From a bacterium (GTDB taxonomy: Bacteria > Elusimicrobiota > Elusimicrobia > Elusimicrobiales > UBA9959), in NCBI GenBank assembly GCA_021845705.1, contig JAJZVJ010000086.1, positions 1-8,075 of the forward strand: a stretch of 8,075 nucleotides of DNA. The letters run 5' to 3'. Shown piece by piece: positions 1 to 8,075 of this stretch. The position numbers and the translations under genes are program-made. Each line of letters starts with the position of its first letter. Position 1 is the first letter of the stretch. The notes beneath the pieces are model-generated. The model was not told where the DNA came from. It saw only the letters and a program-made list of their open reading frames with translations, and ran no database searches.

Positions 1-515
1 GCTTCAAAGAAGTGCGCTTTTCCGTGGACGCCGCGTACGACGAGGAGGCGATAACCTCTTCCGGCGGTGATTCGGTGGAATATCTTTTCACCGCGAATCC
101 CGGGTACCCGCTCAGGCCGCTGCGCTACACCGCTTCCGGCGGCGAGATGGCGCGCATCATGCTGGCGCTAAAGACCGCCCTTTCCCGCGCCGACCGTATT
201 GGCGCGCAGGTCTTCGACGAGGTGGACGCCGGGGTCGGCGCGGTCACCGGCCGCCTGGTGGGGGAAAAACTGGCCCGGCTGGCGGCGGATAAACAGATCT
301 TCTGCATCACGCATCTCCCCCAGGTGGCGGCTTTCGGCAGCGCTCACTTCTTTGTCGAAAAAGACGTAAAGAACGGCGTTTCCGCCGCCGCTGTGAACCT
401 TCTTGACCCTGCCGCCCGCGAGCGCGAAATAGCCCGCATGCTGGGCGGCAAAAAACAATCTTCCGAGCTTGGCCTTAAACACGCCAGGGAACTCCTGCAG
501 GAAAGCCAGAAGTAA
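1..515 (+). CDS. recN: DNA repair protein RecN, C-terminal part (5' end outside window)
   Basis: This is the C-terminal end of RecN, the SMC-like ATPase that acts at DNA double-strand breaks with RecA. The reading frame is open from base 3 (F-K-E-V-R...), so the gene begins upstream and the GTG at 12 is an internal Val codon. The C-terminal half of the ATPase head is visible. It includes the ABC signature ASGGEMARIMLALK (bases 132-173), Walker B QVFDEVDAGVGA with its Asp-Glu pair (bases 216-221), and the H-loop CITHLPQVAA (bases 303-332), a stretch typical of RecN. It ends in a charged tail and TAA. The Walker A motif and coiled-coil arms lie outside the window. gltX starts 24 bases downstream with no terminator between them, so the two are probably co-transcribed. 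Identification is confident from the motif set. Confidence 0.95.
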   Translation, partial: FKEVRFSVDAAYDEEAITSSGGDSVEYLFTANPGYPLRPLRYTASGGEMARIMLALKTALSRADRIGAQVFDEVDAGVGAVTGRLVGEKLARLAADKQIFCITHLPQVAAFGSAHFFVEKDVKNGVSAAAVNLLDPAAREREIARMLGGKKQSSELGLKHARELLQESQK

Positions 516-528
516 GTCAACGGAAATA

Positions 529-536
529 AAAGGAAA
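529..536 (+). promoter_or_regulatory. Ribosome binding site of gltX
   Basis: A purine-rich AAAGGAAA lies four to ten bases before the ATG at 540. It is a good Shine-Dalgarno match and supports that start. This contrasts with pilB, pilC and the GYF-like gene, where no such sequence is seen. Confidence 0.6.
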
Positions 537-539
537 CAT

Positions 540-1994
540 ATGAACCGCGTAAGATTCGCACCCTCACCCACGGGACACCTCCACATAGGCGGCGCGAGGA
601 CCGCGCTTTTTAATTATCTTTTCGCAAAGAAAGCGGGAGGAACATTTATCCTGCGTATCGAGGACACCGACGAGGACCGCTCGACCGCTGAGTCCGTGAA
701 GTCTATCTACGAGAGCATGCGCTGGCTGGACCTGGCGTGGGACGAGGGCGTGATGGCCGACGGGACGGAGAAGGGCGCCTACGGGCCCTATGTGCAGAGC
801 GTGCGCGAAGCGCAGGGGATCTACCGGAAATACGCGGACCAGCTGATAGGCGAGGGCAAAGCTTACCGCTGCTACTGCACGCTGGAAGAGCTGGACGAGG
901 TGCGCAAGAAAGCGGCGCTGGAGAAACGCCCGCTCACTTACGGGGGCCGCTGCCGGAACCTCACGGAGGAGCAGAAAAAAGAATTTGAGGCCCAGGGCCG
1001 CAAGTCGGTGGTGCGCTTGCGCATGCCCGACACCGGCTTTACCGGCTGGCACGACCTGATACACAAGGACGTGAAGTTCGAGAATAAACTGCTTTCCGAC
1101 TTCGTCATGCTGAAGACGTCGGGCTATCCCACTTACAACTTCGCCTGCGTGGTTGACGACCACCTGATGGAGATCTCCCACGTCATCCGCGGGGACGACC
1201 ATATTTCCAACACCCCGCTGCAGATCTGCCTTTACAATGCCCTGGGCTGGACGCTGCCGGAATTCGCCCACCTCTCGATGATACTCGGGCCGGACGGGAC
1301 GCGCCTTTCCAAGAGGCACGGGGCCACCAGCGTGGGAGAGTACCGCAAACAGGGCTACCTGTCCGAGACCATGAAGAACTACCTGGCCCTGCTCGGCTGG
1401 TCCAACCCCGAGAGCCAGCAGATCTTCAAGAAGGGCGAACTGGAAGAGAAGTTCGACCTGAAAGGCTGTCAGAAAAGTCCGGCCATCTTCGACCCGGTGA
1501 AGCTGAACTGGATGAACGGGGAATATATACGCCTGCTTTCGAAAGAAGAATTCCTTGCTCTGGCCATGCCGTTCATACAGGAGTCCGGGCTGGATACTTC
1601 CACCAACAAGGTCCCGCTTCTGGACATCGTCGCGCTGGAGCAGGAAAAGTGCAAGCTGCTGGCCGATCTTCCAGGCAAGGTGGAATTCTTCTTCAAAGAC
1701 CCGGTCTACAATCCGGAGGCTGTTGAGAGCACGCTTAAAAAACCGGAGCTTCCGCAGATAATTAAAGGGATCAAAGAGGCTTATTCCGCCCTCCCCGAGT
1801 TTAAAGAAGCCCCTGTCGAGGCCGCCACCCGCGCTTTTGCCAAGGCCAACGGCTTTAAAGCCGGCCAGGTCTTCCACCCCGTGCGCGTAGCCCTCTCCGG
1901 CCGCGCCGAGGGCCCCACACTCTTCAGGATGATAGAGTACATAGGAAAAGAAGAGTCCCTCAAACGCCTGGATAAGGCATTGACGCTTATTTAG
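540..1994 (+). CDS. gltX: Glutamate--tRNA ligase (GluRS)
   Basis: This cytoplasmic class I aminoacyl-tRNA synthetase attaches glutamate to tRNA(Glu), and in many bacteria also to tRNA(Gln). At 484 residues it is a normal full-length bacterial GluRS. The N-terminus has the HIGH-type signature (PSPTGHLHIGGAR, residues 8-20). The KMSKS-type loop is RLSKRHG at residues 255-261. The Rossmann-fold segment around residues 200-225 (FACVVDDHLMEISHVIRGDDH) is characteristic. Residues 111-138 carry C-x-C-x24-C (C111, C113, C138), matching the spacing of the zinc site of E. coli GluRS, but the position of the fourth ligand (His in E. coli) is N140 here. The C-terminal part (about 330-484) is the helical anticodon-binding region. 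Whether the enzyme discriminates tRNA(Glu) from tRNA(Gln) cannot be judged; no gatCAB is in the window. The ATG is supported by a good ribosome binding site and by the family start at the HIGH strand. Confidence 0.97.
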   Translation: MNRVRFAPSPTGHLHIGGARTALFNYLFAKKAGGTFILRIEDTDEDRSTAESVKSIYESMRWLDLAWDEGVMADGTEKGAYGPYVQSVREAQGIYRKYADQLIGEGKAYRCYCTLEELDEVRKKAALEKRPLTYGGRCRNLTEEQKKEFEAQGRKSVVRLRMPDTGFTGWHDLIHKDVKFENKLLSDFVMLKTSGYPTYNFACVVDDHLMEISHVIRGDDHISNTPLQICLYNALGWTLPEFAHLSMILGPDGTRLSKRHGATSVGEYRKQGYLSETMKNYLALLGWSNPESQQIFKKGELEEKFDLKGCQKSPAIFDPVKLNWMNGEYIRLLSKEEFLALAMPFIQESGLDTSTNKVPLLDIVALEQEKCKLLADLPGKVEFFFKDPVYNPEAVESTLKKPELPQIIKGIKEAYSALPEFKEAPVEAATRAFAKANGFKAGQVFHPVRVALSGRAEGPTLFRMIEYIGKEESLKRLDKALTLI

Positions 1995-2068
1995 AGCTTT
2001 AGTCGGCTGGCGGGTAGGGGCCGGAACGAAAAACACGTTCGGCCACACCGTGGCCTCACTCGGTATTC

Positions 2069-2095
2069 GCCTGCCGGGCTATGCAACCGGCAGGC
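2069..2095. repeat. Perfect 9-bp hairpin inside the left lobe
   Basis: GCCTGCCGG (2069-2077) and CCGGCAGGC (2087-2095) flank a 9-base loop. A T5 run follows only at 2106-2110, eleven bases after the stem. It could weakly terminate gltX transcription but lacks the immediate U-tract of a standard intrinsic terminator. Confidence 0.5.
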
Positions 2096-2191
2096 TCAAC
2101 TACGGTTTTTCTTATCCGACCCCTACGGTCTCCGCCAGACTTCTCGTTGTGAGAAACAACGGACTGGACTTTTCAAGTGAGCGGAGGGGAG

Positions 2192-2313
2192 ACCACAGGG
2201 GCCAGGTTAGCAAAAGCCCCTCGGAGGCCGAGGCTTGCGTAGCGCCGAGGCCGAGAGCGGCAGGCGCGCGCACGGTGTGCGCGACGCCGGTTTTGCGATC
2301 TGGCCCCTGTGGT
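2192..2313. repeat. Long inverted repeat (14-bp perfect arms) with two nested hairpins
   Basis: The arms ACCACAGGGGCCAG (2192-2205) and CTGGCCCCTGTGGT (2300-2313) are exact reverse complements. After a small internal loop the pairing resumes with GCAAAA (2210-2215) and TTTTGC (2291-2296). Two internal hairpins, at 2219-2233 and 2263-2288, make the predicted fold a multi-branch junction. The pairing is the same on either strand, so the transcribed strand cannot be assigned. Confidence 0.6.
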
Positions 2314-2387
2314 AGGCCCCGACTTCGCATCTTGCGGTCCCCTACCTCTGTATAGGGGGAAATCGGCCCGGGATTTGTGTAACAATT

Positions 2388-2417
2388 TTGCCACATTCCT
2401 GCATTAAATCCTAAATA
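2388..2417 (+). promoter_or_regulatory. Weak candidate promoter for the GYF-like gene
   Basis: Base composition turns AT-rich between the palindromic element and the next gene (2371-2438). TTGCCA (2388-2393) could be a -35 box (4 of 6 to TTGACA). TAAATA (2412-2417), 18 bases further, is a poor -10 (3 of 6). A minimal ATG-TAA start-stop sits at 2424-2429, just before the gene. The assignment is tentative. Confidence 0.2.
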
Positions 2418-2441
2418 GGGAAAATGTAAACTTTCTTTGTG

Positions 2442-4862
2442 ATGAAATACTGGTTCTACTCGGAAGGCAATATCCTCGGCCCCTACGAGCCGGCAGAAAT
2501 GCTGGCCCTTCCCGCTTTTGCCGAGGAGAGCCTTGTCTGCCCCGAGACCGCCACCGGCGATAACCCCGGCGACTGGCGCCCCGCTTCCCAGATGGCGGAA
2601 ATAGCCTCGGCCCTCAGTTTTGGTTCGGGCCGCAGTATTACAGCCGGCGTGGTCGCGGGAGCCTATGAGTATGAAACAGGCCTTAACTCCAGCGCGCGCT
2701 ATTTTGAGAACAAGGAACCTTCTCCCGGCGCCTCCTACGGAGAACTGCTGGATACCATAGACAATATACTGGGCGCCTACAAAGAAGGCCCCGCCTCCGC
2801 CGCTTCCGCCCCCGAAACTGATTACGAACTGGCCGAGAAATTCGACGTCAGGCTTTCCCACATACAGGAAGAGCTCGAGGCCGCGCGCTGGGAGAAGAAC
2901 CTGCTGCTCGAAAAGATCCGCACCAAGGATATGGAGGAGAAGAAGAACCGCGAGCGCATACAGGAACTGGAAGCCCGCCTCAAGAGCGAGCTTGGCAGGT
3001 CCGATGAGACCGCCAGGGAAGTCGAGCAGGTGCGCCATCTTGCCGATCTTAAAGCGAACGCGGAAACCGTCCGCCAGATAGAGGAAATAAAAAAAGAAGA
3101 ACTGGAACTTAAGCAGGATATGCCCAGGGCGCAGCGCCCCGGTCCCGCCGCCGGGGTCCCCCCCGAAGCTAAAACACCCGCCAAGGGGCCCCGGCCGCTT
3201 AAGCCGGAGACCATATCGGAAAATATCGCCGCCGGGGCTTTGTCCCCCGAGGCGGAAAACGCCGCCCCGGAGATAGAGGTTAAGTCTTTTAAAAGCATCA
3301 CGCGCGGTTCCGAAATAAAGCTGGAGACCTCGCTCGGCAAAGAACTTAAGGAAGAAACGGACGACGCCGGTCTTACCAGCAGGAAATTCCGGAGCCTGGG
3401 CCAGACCCAGGAGCCGGCCTATGTCTACGGCGGCTCGCATTACGACAAGCCGCTGCCGGGCCCTGAAGCCGCTCCTCCCGGCGCCTTCAAACCGGAAGCT
3501 CTTGAGCCGCTTCCCCAGCAGGCGGGCGGGGTGGTTTATGATTTTACCGTCGTAACGGCTAAGCGCCCGGATACGCAGCAGTTCCAGATAGAGACCCGCT
3601 ATGAAGCTCCTTCGCAGCAGACGCAGCCCGCCCAGGCACAGCCCCAGCCCGTAAAGCCGGCCGCTTATGATCTCGGGGCGCAGCAGGCTCCGGCCTATCA
3701 GCAGCCGGTCCAGTCGCAGCCCCAGGCGCAGAAGCAGCCGCCGGCACAGATGCAGCCGCCGGCGCAGATGCAGCCCCAGGCCCAACCGCAGGTGCAGCAT
3801 GGTTTCCAATTTCACCCTAATACGCCCGCCCAGGAGCAGCAGGTCCCTGGTTCCCAGCTTAAAGGCGCGGGCGCGCAGTCTTACTCCCCTTCGGCCCAGT
3901 TCTCGCCTATTTCCTCCCCAAAGGAGGCGGAGCCGGCCGCAGCTCCTGATTCCCCGGATAAAACGCAGCGCATGCCTATCCCCGCCGTCAAAGGCAAGGC
4001 CGAGGCCAAACCTCAGGAAAAACCGAAAAAAAAAGGCGGCAAAAAGGCCTTTTTAGCCATACTGGTGATATTCGGCTCTATCGCGGCCGGCGGGCTGGGA
4101 TATTTCTTCATGGGAGAGGGCGCCAGTTTCTCTGAATTTACGATGCTTAACCTGGGCGGCAAGAAAAAGCCGGCCGTTATGGGAAGCCAGTTGGAGGCCA
4201 AGGCGGAACCGGAACCGGTCGCCGCGCAGCAGGAGCCCGCTCCCGGGGCCCAGCAGGCGCCCGCCCCGGAGGCCCAGCAGGCGCCCGCGCCCGAAGCCCG
4301 GCAGCAGGCTTCCGCGACGCCGCCGGCTCCGGCCGAAAATACCGGCAACGAGAACATTAAAAAGGCGCTCGATATCGTAAAGGGCTATAAACTTTCCGGC
4401 GGCCGCGGGACCATCGTGAGCTGGTTCGCGAACGCGTTCCTCTCCGGGGCCACCGGCGGCGCTAACGAGGAATGGACCGCCACCCCGCTGCACGAAAATA
4501 TCCTTGTGGTCCAGTACCGCCTGCTCAGGCCGCGCCAGGAACCGCTTATCTACCAGTTCGAAGTCGACGCCGCCAAGAACGATATAGTGCGCGGCATAAA
4601 CAACAACGCGATAGAGCTCCTGGACTTTTCCTCGAAGGAAAAGAGCGCCGGCGCCGCGCCGGTAAAAAAGCCGGCGGCGAAGCACAAGGCCCGCAAGGCG
4701 CCCGCCAGGCCCAGGCAGATCCCTATACTGCCCCTGCCGGACGCCCCTGCCCCCGGTGCGCAGGCCGAACAGGACCCTACCGGGTTCGAGAACGCCCAGG
4801 CCGACGGCTCCGAACAGGTAAAGTACCTCAAGGCTCAGGAATCCGACGAAGAACTTTTTTAA
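2442..4862 (+). CDS. GYF_2-like, coiled-coil, single-pass membrane protein of unknown function
   Basis: The protein has 806 residues from the ATG at 2442; a GTG at 2439 would add one. No clear ribosome binding site decides between them. Residues 1 to about 60 (MKYWFYSEGNILGPYEPAEM...) have the W-[YF]-x-x-x-G-x-x-x-GP pattern of GYF_2/DUF4339 domains, which are thought to bind partner proteins. Residues 127-227 are charged and heptad-like, a likely coiled coil. Residues about 230-525 are Pro/Gln/Ala-rich linker. Residues 536-557 (AFLAILVIFGSIAAGGLGYF...) form one transmembrane helix after a Lys-rich stretch, implying N-terminus inside and C-terminus outside. A second linker repeats APAPEAQQ-like units (about 592-620). 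A compact domain at 636-731 (IKKALDIVKGY..., ending in N-N-A-I-E-L-L) precedes a basic Pro-rich stretch and an acidic tail. The architecture recalls FimV-type envelope adaptors, but no homology is claimed. Its place directly before pilB suggests a pilus-associated role. Confidence 0.85.
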   Translation: MKYWFYSEGNILGPYEPAEMLALPAFAEESLVCPETATGDNPGDWRPASQMAEIASALSFGSGRSITAGVVAGAYEYETGLNSSARYFENKEPSPGASYGELLDTIDNILGAYKEGPASAASAPETDYELAEKFDVRLSHIQEELEAARWEKNLLLEKIRTKDMEEKKNRERIQELEARLKSELGRSDETAREVEQVRHLADLKANAETVRQIEEIKKEELELKQDMPRAQRPGPAAGVPPEAKTPAKGPRPLKPETISENIAAGALSPEAENAAPEIEVKSFKSITRGSEIKLETSLGKELKEETDDAGLTSRKFRSLGQTQEPAYVYGGSHYDKPLPGPEAAPPGAFKPEALEPLPQQAGGVVYDFTVVTAKRPDTQQFQIETRYEAPSQQTQPAQAQPQPVKPAAYDLGAQQAPAYQQPVQSQPQAQKQPPAQMQPPAQMQPQAQPQVQHGFQFHPNTPAQEQQVPGSQLKGAGAQSYSPSAQFSPISSPKEAEPAAAPDSPDKTQRMPIPAVKGKAEAKPQEKPKKKGGKKAFLAILVIFGSIAAGGLGYFFMGEGASFSEFTMLNLGGKKKPAVMGSQLEAKAEPEPVAAQQEPAPGAQQAPAPEAQQAPAPEARQQASATPPAPAENTGNENIKKALDIVKGYKLSGGRGTIVSWFANAFLSGATGGANEEWTATPLHENILVVQYRLLRPRQEPLIYQFEVDAAKNDIVRGINNNAIELLDFSSKEKSAGAAPVKKPAAKHKARKAPARPRQIPILPLPDAPAPGAQAEQDPTGFENAQADGSEQVKYLKAQESDEELF
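3605..3810 (+). repeat. Gln/Pro/Ala low-complexity coding repeats
   Basis: Within the GYF-like gene, codons for Gln-Pro-Ala-Gln-type units repeat imperfectly. The clearest pair is the 18-base unit encoding P-P-A-Q-M-Q, occurring twice in tandem around 3737-3772. The stretch encodes a flexible linker of the cytoplasmic part and is a likely site of length variation between strains. Confidence 0.55.
4243..4305 (+). repeat. Ala/Pro/Glu/Gln tandem coding repeat
   Basis: This stretch encodes three copies of an A-P-[AG]-[PE]-A-Q-Q-like unit in the extracytoplasmic linker just after the transmembrane helix. At DNA level the core CAGCAGGCGCCCGC occurs twice (about 4251-4264 and 4275-4288). It probably acts as a spacer through the cell wall or periplasm. 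Confidence 0.5.
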
Positions 4863-4865
4863 GAA

Positions 4866-4983
4866 AGCGGACCGCAAACAGCGGAACGGGAAAGCGGCGC
4901 AAAGGGGGGGCCGTTTGACGTTCGCTATTCGCCGTTCCGCTATGTATAATATATAAACACCGTACCGCTGCCGGGTTACCGCT
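4866..4983. promoter_or_regulatory. Array of AGCGG/CCGCT half-sites around the pilB promoter
   Basis: AGCGG occurs at 4866, 4880 and 4893, and its reverse complement CCGCT at 4937, 4965 and 4979. Spacings are 14 and 13 bases in the first group, then 28 (two times 14) and 14 in the second. A degenerate copy (TCGCT, 4922-4926) adds to the second group. The best pair forms a perfect 10-bp inverted repeat, AGCGGAACGG (4880-4889) and CCGTTCCGCT (4932-4941). There is no T-run after the right arm, so a terminator is unlikely. A binding site array for a regulator is the favoured reading. Confidence 0.4.
4921..4950 (+). promoter_or_regulatory. Candidate sigma-70-type promoter of pilB
   Basis: TATAAT at 4945-4950 matches the -10 consensus exactly, in an AT-rich patch (TATGTATAATATATAA) that stands out from the surrounding GC-rich DNA. 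The -35 is unclear. TTCGCT (4921-4926) has an 18-base spacer but matches 3 of 6. TTGACG (4915-4920) matches 5 of 6 but lies 24 bases from the -10, too far for an ordinary promoter. Poor -35 spacing together with half-sites in the spacer suggests activator dependence. The implied leader before the pilB ATG is about 30 bases. Confidence 0.5.
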
Positions 4984-4988
4984 GTCTT

Positions 4989-6758
<1,770 letters not shown>

Positions 6759-6763
6759 CGGTA

Positions 6764-6777
6764 CGGGCCTCTGCCCG
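6764..6777 (+). other. Small hairpin between pilB and pilT
   Basis: CGGGC (6764-6768) and GCCCG (6773-6777) form a perfect 5-bp stem with a CTCT loop, six bases after the pilB stop. The only T-run (TTTT, 6799-6802) is 21 bases further, so efficient termination is unlikely. It may stabilise or mark the end of the pilB message. Confidence 0.35.
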
Positions 6778-6805
6778 GCAATAGTATCATCCTGGCGGTT
6801 TTATC

Positions 6806-6812
6806 AGAGGAG
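6806..6812 (+). promoter_or_regulatory. Ribosome binding site of pilT
   Basis: AGAGGAG lies 7 bases before the ATG at 6820, a strong Shine-Dalgarno match at ideal spacing. It favours this start over the in-frame ATG at 6829. Confidence 0.7.
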
Positions 6813-6819
6813 CTGTCTT

Positions 6820-7895
<1,076 letters not shown>

Positions 7896-7896
<1 letters not shown>

Positions 7897-7940
7897 GGCT
7901 TGGGCGGGGGGAACAAAAAGGTCGGGGCCGGGGCTCGGGG
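7896..7940 (+). other. G-rich spacer between pilT and pilC, quadruplex-prone
   Basis: Six runs of three or more G occur in 45 bases: 7896-7898, 7902-7904, 7906-7911, 7924-7927, 7930-7933 and 7937-7940. The last three are GGGG runs with loops of 2 and 3 bases; a fourth run is 12 bases upstream. The motif is therefore just outside the classical quadruplex rule. It lies on the coding strand and would be present in the mRNA about 40 bases before the pilC start. No terminator is evident. Confidence 0.35.
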
Positions 7941-7978
7941 TTTACCGCCTGCTCCTTATTGCCTGAGCTTTACAAATT

Positions 7979-8075
7979 ATGCAATTCGCCTATAAAGCCA
8001 AAGAAGCCAGCGGCAAGGTCACGGAAGGCATAGTAGAGGCCGCCGACCAGAGAGCCGCCATGGCCCGCCTGCGCG
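7979..8075 (+). CDS. pilC: Type IV pilus inner-membrane platform protein PilC, N-terminus only
   Basis: The first 32 codons of a frame run off the window end. The translation begins M-Q-F-A-Y-K-A-K-E-A-S-G-K-V-T-E-G and continues I-V-E-A-A-D-Q-R-A-A-M-A-R-L-R. It matches the family opening of PilC/GspF (F-x-Y-x-A-x-x-x-x-G-x-x-x-x-G, then a helix ending A-x-x-x-L-R). PilC is the polytopic membrane protein on which PilB and PilT act; the membrane segments lie beyond the window. It starts 82 bases after the pilT stop. No clear Shine-Dalgarno sequence is seen (TGAGCTTTACAAATT precedes the ATG). The order pilB-pilT-pilC is a common one and supports the call over GspF. Confidence 0.85.
   Translation, partial: MQFAYKAKEASGKVTEGIVEAADQRAAMARLR

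Larger units (their letters stand above)
2007..2346. repeat. Highly palindromic intergenic element, possible REP/MITE-like repeat or structured RNA
   Basis: This fills most of the gltX to GYF-gene gap and has no credible gene. The left lobe (2007-2138) is closed by CTGGCGG (2007-2013) pairing with CCGCCAG (2132-2138), and by 2014-2024 pairing with 2116-2126 with one mismatch. It encloses a perfect 9-bp hairpin (2069-2077/2087-2095), and either 2019-2028/2036-2044 (one bulge) or the competing 2041-2046/2050-2055. A 6-bp hairpin (2145-2150/2156-2161) follows. The right lobe (2192-2313) is closed by a perfect 14-bp stem (2192-2205/2300-2313) continued by GCAAAA/TTTTGC (2210-2215/2291-2296). It encloses hairpins 2219-2224/2228-2233 and 2263-2273/2277-2288 (11 bp, one bulge). 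A further imperfect hairpin (2311-2316/2341-2346) partly competes with the right arm. GGTAGGGG-type inverted ends occur at 2013 and 2346. No target-site duplication was found. The family is not recognised. Confidence 0.55.

Noticed and set aside
564..2048. 494-codon open frame antisense to gltX
   Set aside because: gltX is unambiguous. The antisense frame is long only because of third-position GC bias.
2050..2355. 101-codon open frame on the + strand inside the palindromic element
   Set aside because: It overlaps the stems throughout, has no ribosome binding site, is rich in Arg/Ser/Pro as GC-rich non-coding DNA is, and resembles no known protein.
2361..2376. Possible terminator AAATC...GATTT near 2360-2375
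   Set aside because: The stem is only 5 bp and is followed by GTGTAAC, not a T-run.
2112..3815. 567-codon open frame on the - strand
   Set aside because: It is antisense to the GYF-like gene and crosses the non-coding element. Its sequence is Leu/Gly/Arg-rich without domain motifs, a typical shadow of a GC-rich gene.
4880..4941. Intrinsic terminator of the GYF-like gene
   Set aside because: The 10-bp arms are separated by 42 bases and the right arm is not followed by a U-tract. The location over a promoter favours a protein-binding site.
4915..4950. TTGACG paired with TATAAT as a standard promoter
   Set aside because: The 24-base spacer is well outside the usual 16-18; it is kept only as part of an uncertain promoter call.

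Overview
The window is a GC-rich bacterial chromosomal segment with every supported gene on the + strand. In order it holds the 3' end of recN, a complete gltX, a 447-base gap filled by an unusually palindromic element, a large membrane-anchored protein with a GYF-like head, and a type IV pilus motor block: pilB, pilT and the first 32 codons of pilC. The phylum cannot be fixed from this alone. The pairing of a GYF_2-like membrane protein with pilB-pilT-pilC, the Ala/Pro/Gln-rich linkers and the GC-rich coding would suit a deep-branching Gram-negative lineage such as Elusimicrobiota. That placement is a weak inference, made without a database search.

Bases 1-1994 are housekeeping genes. The RecN tail carries the ABC signature, Walker B and H-loop. 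A 24-base gap with a purine-rich ribosome binding site leads into glutamyl-tRNA synthetase, so the two are probably co-transcribed.

Bases 1995-2441 hold no convincing gene. About 2007-2346 is built almost entirely of nested inverted repeats: two branched lobes, a small hairpin between them and a further hairpin at the right edge, with short inverted termini. This fits a mobile or REP/MITE-like repeat or a structured RNA. It is the least explained part of the window.

Bases 2442-4862 encode an 806-residue protein: GYF_2-like N-terminus, coiled coil, long Pro/Gln-rich linker, one transmembrane helix and a C-terminal extracytoplasmic domain. Its role is unknown, but its position next to pilB suggests a connection to the pilus machine.

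Bases 4863-4988 look like the pilus promoter region. There is a consensus TATAAT box, and six exact AGCGG/CCGCT half-sites surround it, mostly in pairs 14 bases apart. PilB (extension ATPase) has an intact MshEN-type motif of the kind known to bind c-di-GMP, plus a tetracysteine zinc site. PilT (retraction ATPase) follows after 61 bases and PilC (inner-membrane platform) after a G-rich 82-base spacer. Together these genes would supply the cytoplasmic motors and membrane platform that extend and retract a type IV pilus.
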